NCBI RefSeq assembly: GCF_932526225.1
Contig: NC_064034.1
Span: 6,372,001-6,436,000 of the forward strand
DNA: 64,000 bases
Source: Nematostella vectensis
Lineage: Eukaryota > Cnidaria > Anthozoa > Actiniaria > Edwardsiidae
Reading direction: 5' to 3'
The position numbers and the translations under genes are program-made. This document shows positions 48,761-58,330 of this stretch, one piece after another. Every line of letters begins with the position of its first letter. Position 1 is the first letter of the stretch. The notes beneath the pieces are model-generated. The model was given only the letters and a program-made list of their open reading frames with translations, ran no database searches and had not been told where the DNA came from.

Positions 48761-51462
48761 CTTTTAGGGCGGCTGCTAATGGATGGTCTAACATTCTCTT
48801 GGGAGCTGTTGACCTGGCCAGGAAGAGATCCTGAAGATGATGTGGAATCTGAAGAAAGTAGAAATAGAAACGGGTTAGATCTACCACGTAAAAACAACCT
48901 TAAGGGACTGACCAGGTATTCAAGGCTTCTATGTAAAACAAACTATAGCCTAGAATCCTAGAATAGCCTGGGTATTCGACGCATGTTTGCTTGTTTGATG
49001 GACAATAGCAAATATGAAGGAAAACTGCACTGGAATGAATCATAGACAAATGTACAGACACAGATATGTGACCATAGTGACATTTACAAAAAATCATATT
49101 ATTTTTTCAAAGTTTGGAGTTGCCTCTAGTCAAACAGGCAGTAGAGAACAACAAATACCACTTTCAACATTTTAGATACCAATTAATTGTATTACAATGT
49201 ACCTGATGGCAAGCTGTCATAAGTCACCAACTGTTGAGATATTTCTCTGTCCAGAGAGTCATGATTTCTTTTGGTAATATCTTGCTCCTCCTCCCAATAA
49301 TCGACAGCATCCAGCAATTTGTCCACACTGCGGGAACTCATGGATGTACCTGGACGACTTCCAATGCTGGAATTGGTGCCATAGGTATCAGTGGTAGCAT
49401 AGGGGTCTTTAGAACCATACAAACTATCCCACTCAAAAGATTCTGCACTGGAGATGACAGATGGGGTTTGAGCAGCTTTCTGAAGGCTCTTGTGTACCTT
49501 CTTCTCGACTTCATATCTTATCTTGTCACAGCGGCCATTCACAAAGGCTCCAAGAACATACATTTTTAGAAGCATACGCTTTTTTAGAGGACTCATCAGG
49601 ATGAAATCATACTCCCTTTGGTCAAGGCGCTTGCGCATCTGTGGCATCATTTTCATAAACTCCTTGGCAGTCTCACGCACCGACTTCTTATTGGATTGTG
49701 AGAATAATGACTGTGGTGAAAGAGCTCTGTGAGCTTCAATAAGCTCATCCAGCAGATCCCAGAGGGATTCGAACGTGGGGTCCTCTAAATACTCTGCTTC
49801 GCGGCAATATGCATTGATGATATGAATCTGGCGCTCTAACTCATGCACAGGGGCAAAGATAGCCGGACTTGAGAGGGCCTTTTCTAAGATATGCCTGCCA
49901 CGCAACACAGCCTGCATATATTTCTTGGTTTCACCATCCATACTCTTCCCATCTTTTGACAACATTGGCCAGAGTGGTCGGCCTTGTCCAACAACTTGGT
50001 AGTATCTAAGCAGCAAGTAGATGACCCATGCCATGGCAACAACTGTCCATAGTCCATTCACAGTAATCAGGGCATAGAGTGGATAAGGATGCACTACCAA
50101 GGAGCTCACCATGCTGTCATTTTGGTACTCCTCTACAACACAGCCAAGATAAGCATTAGCTATGTTCATCAAAAGGCTGAAAATGATCATGAAGTTGAAC
50201 GAGCGGATTCGGAATGGCAGGCATCTCAGCATTGTGAGCATCATCAGCGACAACAGTGCACCCATCGCCCCACCAGAAGAGTGGATACTGTAGAATCCAA
50301 ATGCAACAACTACCAGCATCAATTTTGGCAACAGTATGCTGAACCTGACATTGAATAACAAGTTCAAAAGCTCAGTCACAAACTTGCGTATGAGCCAGAA
50401 GGTGAATGCTCTACATCTCTTCATAGGAGGCCTTGACACACTGGACGACAGCATCACAAACATAATTACCACAAAGGAGAGAACAATCGGAATGCTCAAG
50501 TAAAGCTTCTCTGCTTTTGTTGTTGTCTTGGTGTAATACGTAGAGGCACCAAAAAAGCAAAGCAAGAAGAACTTCAAGAAGAACATGATGGGGCGGTAGT
50601 AGATCCACATGCGTCTGAATGATGAGAAGAGATGAAACTGGCCAACGGCCCATAAGATGTCCAATCCCTGGTTGTACTCTGCTTCCTTGAGCTGCAAGTA
50701 ACCCTCATGCTTCTCTGGGTTGAACGAGATGACCTGACCTCGGGTCTTGCGGATGAGGTTGATAGGGTAAGCAATAAAGAGCAAAAGTCCAATTAACAGT
50801 GCAACTGCAACATATATGTAGTGTGGCATAGACCAGCATTGGAGATCGTTATCCGCATTCCATATCACAACACCCTGGTCATCCCTACGACAGTGGAACA
50901 CCCTCGCCACTGCAATCCCTACTGGCATGCACATCAGCTGTACAGTAACACAAAACACTCGCTTCATTCTGGCAATATGAAGAAGCATGTATAACGGTCT
51001 CTTGTGTAGAACATACAGGTATGCCCCTAGAAAGGTCATACACACGACGAATATAAAAGCGACCCATGCTATGAAGTAGTACTGATATGTGAACGGAAGA
51101 ACGGACGACGGAACAAAGCCCGTAGCTGAACCAGTGTACGTGGATGAAAAAATTTTACTGACTTTCAGGTATTCCCAAACATCCAAGTTTACGAAGAAAA
51201 TGTATCTGAGATGACGTATGAAGTCCCGTGGATAGCCCCAGCGTTCTGACATGACGAGAAAAAGCGCGAATATCTGTAAATGTTGTACAAGCAAAATGAC
51301 AGCGTCCGAAACCCATAAAGTTATCCCATGGTGTGTGTAGACTTCGCTTTCATCATCATCTTCCTCCTCGTCTACATCAACAAGAACAACTTTCTGTGGT
51401 TCACTAAGCAGGGCTATCTCTTCTGTAGTCTTTTCTTTGAATTTTCTATTCAAAAGCGCCAT
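48703..51462 (-). CDS. unidentified ~10-transmembrane protein, 801 residues
   Basis: Two exons, 49203-51462 and 48703-48848, join in frame from ATG 51462 to TAG 48703. The N-terminus is cytoplasmic-looking with an acidic run (VDVDEEEDDDESE, residues 28-40). About ten hydrophobic segments follow up to residue ~510, including LWVSDAVILLVQHLQIFALF, YYFIAWVAFIFVVCMTFLGA, YVAVALLIGLLLFIAYPINL, LPKLMLVVVAFGF and LITVNGLWTVVAMAWVIYLL. The C-terminal ~290 residues are soluble, helical and then serine-rich (SVISSAESFEWDS, SSIGSRPGTSMSSRS). I do not recognise a family or a catalytic or transport motif. A polytopic channel, transporter or scramblase-like protein is possible but unsupported. It is head-to-head with HYI. 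The start upstream of 51462 is open but lacks ATG. Confidence 0.85.
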
Positions 51463-51755
51463 TTTCTTTGCGTTTTCGAGACGAAAACAAAAGTCAAACC
51501 TCAAAAGTCCACTTTGGTTCTTCTCAATTTTAGAATGCAGTCACGTGGGTTCATTATAGATGCGTTACTACGGGTTTGTTGTGGTAAATTTTACCAAAAA
51601 AGGTCATACTACGTCAGAGCCACAAACAAAAGGACGAATCTGTCTGGGTAGTAGCGTGACGGGGTCACGCTGAGTCTCCCCAGGCCCTCCATTTTAGAAT
51701 ACTAAACTTTATCATCTAGAAGTCTGCGATTTACTCTGTCTTAATTTGGTGTTTG
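51463..51755. promoter_or_regulatory. shared head-to-head promoter region of the membrane-protein gene and HYI
   Basis: 293 bp separate the divergent start codons. It contains CACGTG-adjacent GCAGTCACGTGGG (about 51537-51549) and GTAGCGTGACGGGGTCACGC (51650-51669, an imperfect dyad of TGAC/GTCA). A bidirectional promoter is inferred from layout. Confidence 0.55.
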
Positions 51756-54700
51756 ATGGCACTGAAGTTTTGCACAAGTTTGTCGTTTATGTTTCAAGAA
51801 TGCAGTGATCTAAAGGACCGTTACAAAGCAGCAAAGAATGCAGGTTAGCGCTTGAAATATGTTTACAGATCAGTCCACGCGTGCTGCAGGAAAAAAAAAA
51901 AATGGTGTTTTTGGTTTCCGAATAGTAACACTGCATCTTGCAATACAACTGATTTCATTTAGATTCTGGCTGTGACTTTATTTAAAAAAACCTGAATATT
52001 TAGTGTATTTTAAAGATAAAATGACATGATTCACATTGTTACTCGCATTTCTGGAATTTTCCAAGATAAGAAATAATCGTTCACTATACAAATACAGGCT
52101 TCGATGCGGTAGAATGCGGTAACCCATATGTGGAATCGATAAACGAGTTAGTACGTGCAAAGGAAGATGCCGATGTCCAACAGATTTTGATAAATAGCTT
52201 TGTAGGTGAGTAAAATAAAGCAACGGAAGATCAGTGTGTGTGTGTGTGTGTGTCGGGTGATGGGGGGGGGGGGGGGGGGGGGGTAGTTTAGAAATTCATA
52301 AGTGGGCGCTGAAAGAGGAGGGGGAGGGTTGTTTCAAAATTTTACCCAGCCTTTGTTGACATTTTTATTTGTTATGGAACATTGCACGAAAAACTGTTTT
52401 TTAATAAAAACAAAGAGAAATAAGCTAAAGATGTTTTGCTCAAAAGTACATTTATTTTCCTAGGTGATACAAAAGGCCTGACAGCTGTCCCAATGCAAGA
52501 GGAGGATTTCAGACAGTCATTAGAACTGTCAATCAAATATGCTGAAGCACTCAAATGTAAAAGGTATTTTTTATAGAAAAAGTTGCCAATTTGTTGCATA
52601 ACTGCTAAAGTTTTTCATATTCAGGCCCATGGTTAGTTGAGACATTATTATTGAGAGTGACACCTAATAACAATACAGATAATTTGCATGTGGCTTTCAG
52701 AAAGTTATTAAATAATTTCAAACATACATAATAATATAATGACAACAAATATACATGTTGTGGTTTGAAATGTGGCATGGTTTGAATTTTTTTCAAACTG
52801 GTTTGAATTTTTCAAACTAGCTCATTTTTGGATACCTAGCATTCTAAAAGGGATTTTATTTTTGGGGAGTCATTAATAAAACAGGGGCTTGGATTTTTTG
52901 GGGGTTGGGAGGTGTAACTAAAAGAACTAGATAAAAGATCATGCAAATATCCCCTTTTCAAACCAGTTTTAACAATTTCAAACCAAGAAGCATTTCAAAC
53001 CACAACATACATAATGATTTACAATAGTGTTAAACGAAACAATTTTCAGTAGGAACATTAATTTACATATTTACCTATCAAGCCATTAGTGCAGCACTAA
53101 AGGTATTAAGGGATTTTTTCCCTTACATTCAATGAAATAGCCATGATTTTGAGTGGGAAGGGTTCGTTTACCCATTAAGAGGCACATTTTTTCTTAGGTA
53201 GCTCATCCTAACTCGTAGTGGTAGTTAATTTTCCTCAATTAGAGTGGACCTTCAGTCAGTTGTGTGGGGAGTTTCTCCTAAACCCCCTTGGCTACGGACC
53301 TGATAATAACCAACTGTGGTAGGGGGCTAGGTGCAGGACAGGGAGAGCAAGGAATACCTCTTTGATGAGAGCCAGTGCAACTGTTTAGACATCTGCATCA
53401 TGTTTTTCTTATTTAGAATCCATACCCCTTGTGGAGCTATGAGCAAAGAAGAAGCACAGATTCCTGAGGTGAAACAACGGTGGGAGTCCACTTATATTAG
53501 AAATTTGAGATATGCAGCAGAGCGACTGAAGCAGGTAATATATAAGATGCTCTTCAGACATACAGTAAAGAACCCATCTTGAATAAAGTATTTATTATAC
53601 AGTTAAACCACCATATATGGTAACAAACAGGGGTGAATCTACCTTTTCGTTAAATAAGGGGGTTTGGCCAAGTGAATCAGGGGAGGAAGGTAATAACATT
53701 TGATATGTTTTGCTTTCTGGCGGGAGAGGGGGTTAAACCCCCTCCTAAGATCTGCTACTGACAAATGTTCAATATGCCTTATTTGAAATATTTGTAGTCA
53801 ACCTAAAATATTGCAATTTTGACACATTTTGGGAAACAACAAAGTCCATTTTATGGAGCGTCAACTATATTCTTGTGCTTTTGGTTTGGAAAAAATAATA
53901 GCTTCATTTGCATGTTAGGTTGGGATAATGCTGCTAATAGAACCAGTCACAACTATTCCAAACTGCTTTCTCACAAGAACAGACCAAGGTGACATTCTGC
54001 ATGATTTTTCTTTTTTTAAATTTTATTTTTTAGATAATTTATCAAATGATCTTTTTTCTTTAGCCATAGATATCATCAAAAAAGTAGACCATCACAACAT
54101 AAAACTTCTTCTTGTGAGTAGAATTGTTCAGCTCTTGGAAGTGCTCATTTTAATACCCTGAGTATTATAAAAGAAATTTGGTTCCAAGGAAAGGTTTTTA
54201 TTTGTTAAAAGGAAATGAATTAAATATAAAATTTAGAAAAATGAAATAAATAAAATAAAAAGAAAATGAATTAAATATTATAGGTCATTATTCATTTCGG
54301 AAGGGGGGTGGATAGCAGGAGGAGAAAGACTTTTTTATGCTTTCACCCTTTAAAAGTGGTGTTTCTTTTAGTGGGGGTTGCTTATTTGAAGCTAAGTCCA
54401 CAAAGCATTTAGCATATGCAAGTCAATAAAACCTCTCTTAGCAATATCAGGGGCATGGCCTCTGATATTTGGGAGGGTAGGCTGGGGAGGCTAGAACCAT
54501 TATATCAAATTTGACCCACTTTTGTTCTTCCTTCCTAGAATATTGTATCTTTTGTCTTCAAAGGAAGATGATGGGCACCTCCGTAGCCTTCCATTTCACC
54601 ACACCCCTCCCTGTGGGAACATCCTAGGACAAATAGAGTACATATAGACTTTATGTACCCTATCCTCTGCAAAAGAGAAGGCATACTTTTTTTCTTATTT

Positions 54701-55889
54701 GGGGTTGGGAATTATTGCTGTCATATTGTTTTTGACAAATTTCTGAATTATAGGACTTGTTCCATGCTCAGAGGGGACATGGGAACCTGACACAGACACT
54801 CACAGACTATATGCCATACATCGGTAAGTAAGACACTCACAGACTATATGCCATATATCGGTAAGTAAGCCACTCTAATAAGCCCAAACCAGCAACATAG
54901 CCAGGATTTTTAACAGGAGGGGGCCCAAAAGGGACTTTCAAGGCATTTTCTCCTATATTTTAGATAATGTCTCATACATTTACTGTATTTTTGGCTTCCA
55001 AAAGGAGGGGCCCGGCCCCCCATGCCTTATATGGGCATTTTCAAATACACATGTTGTCAGTGCAAATGGCAAATGGTGATTGGCAGTTCTATGACTGAAA
55101 TTCACCTAATGCAGACAAAATATGACATTAATTGTGCAACTATCCATAAAAGGTAATAAATAGATGATTCTTGTATCGTTGGAATTTATCTCATATCTCC
55201 TTTTTAATTTTGAATGATATTTCCCCTAAGTACCTTTCGACCTGGAACTACTTTTTGATATTTGCCATTTGCACTGACAGTGGTTGTTAAAATAAGTATA
55301 AAATAGAATGTAGGAAAAGATTCGTCTTACAATTATTGTTATACAGGACATATCCAGATCAGCCAAGTCCCATCTCGCCATGAACCAGATTCTGACGGGG
55401 AGATCAACTACCCATTCATCTTTCACACTATTGCAAAGTTAGGCTACAAAGGTTGGATAGGATGTGAATACACACCTAGAGGTAAGACCCAACTTACAGT
55501 TTAATGATTCTTTGATAAAAAAAATACATGTAGATTACTGTACAATGTGTTTAATAAGCAAAATAGGGTCTGAAAAACTACTGTATTTCGAGTAAGGTTT
55601 GGGGAAATAATTTAGATTTTCTTGGAGGTTGATTGATTCCAATTAGATTGTAATATATGGACTAATTTACTTGAAGAGGTTTGGAAAATTTTAGAATAAT
55701 AAGAAAATTTGGATTTTTCAAACTTTGGGAACTCTCATGTCCACCCAAATTTGTTTCAGTATGTTTCCTGTACTCCTGAGCTCAACAAATTAATGTATAA
55801 TTTCAAGTCTTTGATAGCACCTGATTTTAATGTTATTTACAGGTAAAACTGAAGATGGGTTAAGGTGGCTTGCTCCCTACAGAGTATAG
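51756..55889 (+). CDS. HYI: hydroxypyruvate isomerase (TIM-barrel, xylose-isomerase-like)
   Basis: Predicted to interconvert hydroxypyruvate and tartronate semialdehyde, probably cytosolic. Nine exons join in frame to 261 residues, close to the usual ~260-277: 51756-51843, 52098-52205, 52464-52563, 53417-53534, 53919-53988, 54064-54113, 54754-54823, 55347-55481, 55843-55889. The AP-endonuclease-2/xylose-isomerase-like barrel is complete. It starts [13 protein letters not shown]; strand residues include [18 protein letters not shown] and the metal-binding glutamate region [20 protein letters not shown] follows, then [20 protein letters not shown], and finally GCEYTPRG with the second metal-binding glutamate. 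These conserved acidic and histidine residues suggest an active enzyme. The exon 7 end and its donor are duplicated in intron 7. Human HYI activity is less certain than that of the bacterial enzyme. Confidence 0.94.
52235..52283. repeat. (TG)n followed by poly(G), 22 bp
   Basis: A TG dinucleotide run (about 52235-52252) and a G22 run (52262-52283) in HYI intron 2. Confidence 0.9.
52751..53012. mobile_element. 250-bp TIR element with ATACAT duplication
   Basis: Inverted termini GTTGTGGTTTGAAATG at 52757 and 53006 are flanked by ATACAT at 52751-52756 and 53007-53012. The interior has further TTTGAA/TTCAAA arms and no coding frame. It is a non-autonomous element in HYI intron 3. Confidence 0.78.
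54787..54868 (+). repeat. 37-bp duplication of HYI exon 7 end with 5' splice site
   Basis: ACACTCACAGACTATATG and the continuation to ATCG-GTAAGTAAG occur twice. The true junction is at 54823/54824 and the copy's at 54860/54861. Only one base differs in the exon-like part (CATACATCG versus CATATATCG), so the event is recent. Confidence 0.95.
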
Positions 55890-55949
55890 ATAATTTTATT
55901 ATATGCAGTGAAATAGTAAAGTTCATCATTAATAAGTAAGTTGTGTATA

Positions 55950-56229
55950 GTGTAGCAAATATTTGACTGTATAGGGTTTAATATTTATTTCAAAGTGCCT
56001 TTATTTTATTTGTAAAGTTGTTTGTAATATTATGTTTTTCCTTCTTCGCTCAGAATGTAGACTCTTTTTAATGTGGTAAAATGCAGCAAATATTTGACTG
56101 TATAGGATTTAATATTTATTTCAAAGTGCCTTTATTTTATTTGTAAAGATAATTATTCTATTTGTAAAGTTGTTTGTAATTTTATGTTTTTCCTTTTTTG
56201 CTCAGAATGTACTCTTCTTTTAATGTGGT
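55950..56229. repeat. ~140-bp tandem duplication in HYI 3' flank
   Basis: AGCAAATATTTGACTGTATA and about 120 following bases ending TTTTAATGTGG occur twice in tandem. The second copy carries a small internal duplication of TATTTGTAAAG. Confidence 0.9.
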
Positions 56230-56413
56230 AACCTGGACATTCCAATCAAAATCCAAAATACATGATGCTATAGAGTGGAATCCTAATATTTTGAAAATAA
56301 ATTACTACAAACTAGGAAATAGGCTCTTTTTCCAGCGCGTCTCTGTGAGCCCACAGTACGTAAAATGCTGAGGAAAATATAACACATTCCCCATCTACTG
56401 GTAGTTGTACTCT

Positions 56414-56799
56414 TGTAGACAGGGCTTCTGGAATTACGCGCTTGTGCGGAAGCGCGTAATTTGGCTTTTTCCGCGTAATCCACAAATTTCAGCGTAATCC
56501 TGTGTGATTTGGCTAAATTTTGAAAACAAAACATTTAATTGCACATTTCTCGTAAAAAAACCAAGATATTCCTCGTAAGAGTGCGATATTTCGAACTGAA
56601 TTTCGGAAACAAATAAAATGACTAGGCGTTCTTTGCTAAAACGCGAAGGCCTACCAATAATAAAATACCTTTTTTACTTGGCTGGAGGCTAGGAGCCAAT
56701 GTAATTTAGCGCATAATGATTGATTTTCCGCGTAATTTAGCAAAGAATCCCGCGTAATTTTGAGTTTTTTTCCACGTAATTCCAGAAGCTCTGTGTAGA
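56414..56799. mobile_element. hAT-like MITE
   Basis: Inverted termini CAGGGCTTCTGGAATTACG (56420) and its partner ending at 56793 (CAGAGCTTCTGGAATTACG when inverted) enclose 374 bp with repeated GCGTAATT motifs. TGTAGA flanks both ends (56414-56419 and 56794-56799). CAG-starting termini recall hAT elements, although hAT normally makes 8-bp duplications. Confidence 0.75.
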
Positions 56800-58104
56800 G
56801 TAATTTTGTATCAGTTGGCACAGTATGACTAACTTGAAAATGCAAGATCATCACATTAAAGTATAAATATGTTCATTTATATCCCAGTGATGAATTTCAC
56901 GCGCGCTCATTGGTCAATACGGGTCACATGTACATTTTTACAGGACAAATATCAGACGATAACGTCCAGCCAAAGTGATATCTGCCCTTTGAACATTTTT
57001 GTGCAGTGAAGACTCACTTTTGTCTGCTTAATAACCCCTCAAACAAACACCAAGGTTTTCAAACGCTTTCAAAAGGCACAGAAAGAATGTTTGATTTCTT
57101 TTATAGAATTATCATCAATATATATATATTTTAGAATTTTTCCTGAAACTAAGGAAAGAAAAAAAACAATGACAAACAACTCCACAACAGTGCACGCTAG
57201 TGGCGTCATTCCTGTGCACGTCAGGGCGCATGCAGAAGACATTTTAAATTAAAAACTTTTGATGCAATTTCTCTTCCAGCTCTAAGCAGAATAATAAGAA
57301 CAGCCATCAGAGAAAGTTCATTAGTTGAAATGCAAGTTTTTAGTTTTTGTTTTAAAAAAATTGTTGCATGGATTTTTATCTTTCGTAAATGGCAAAAATA
57401 ACATCGAGCACTTGTGGCATAATTCCAGCGCACTTCAGCACGCGCAGAAGACACACCTTTTGCATTTTCAGAGTAGTCACAGGGATATAAAATAAATAAA
57501 CCCCTTCTTTGACTCACTGTGATATCGGCAGATAATGTCCATGAAAATTGCAAACTGTTCATTTTTCGTACCATTTCTCATCCCTGGACATTATCCGCCA
57601 ATATCCTAGCTGCCAGATGGTTTTTTTTTTTTTACTGAACATGCATTTGATAAGCTTCTGCACTAATCTATTTTCCTCAAAGGTTTTTCATTCCGTGAGG
57701 TTTATGTAAAATATTCTCCATGATAGAAGATGATAACTTTGAATGGTAAATATGGTGCGCTGTTGTCCTTAGATTTTACTAGTGACACTGTATGGCTCAT
57801 CATAAGAAATTGATTTGACGTTAACTAAACATGTATTTACTGTTAACAGTTACCAGTTAAAGAACATCACTGGAGTCACTTGCATTTTCAAAATTGAATG
57901 GTAAAAGTGCAGAAAAAAACTTTAAAATACCCATTAATTGTCAAGGCCTGACACTTTGATTCACAACATTTGATTGAGCACATACACTAGCATCGCAGCT
58001 ACTAAGTAGGAGTAGGTAATGGTAATGGATGCCTTTTGGTTTTGTTTGACCCATTATTACCTGGCATAGCAGATTTGCCGCATGGTTGAAATAGTGCACG
58101 GCAC

Positions 58105-58312
58105 ATTCTCTGGTTTGAAGTCACTGTATTGCTCCCTAACTGGAAGTCAGTGTAAAGTGTCACTGTATTGCTTCCTAACTGGAAGTCACTGTCAGTGTAA
58201 AGTCACTGTATTGCTCCCTAACTTGAAGTCACTGTCAGTGTAAAGTCACTGTATTGCTCCCTAACTTGAAGTCACTGTCAGTGTAAAGTCACTGTATTGC
58301 TCCCTAACTGGA
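58105..58312. repeat. ~50-bp tandem repeat next to EMC1 stop codon
   Basis: Four to five units containing GTCACTGTATTGCTCCCTAA and CTGGAAGTCACTGTCAGTG lie immediately downstream (minus sense) of the EMC1 stop, so probably in its 3' UTR. Confidence 0.88.
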
Positions 58313-58330
58313 CGAACACAACAAACTACC

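Larger units (their letters stand above)
55890..58330. other. convergent intergenic region HYI / EMC1
   Basis: Contains the HYI 3' UTR, a ~140-bp tandem duplication, a hAT-like MITE and, at the right end, a repeat next to the EMC1 stop. No additional gene is recognised; open frames at 56283-56854 and 57221-57574 lie in repeat or AT-rich sequence. Confidence 0.6.
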
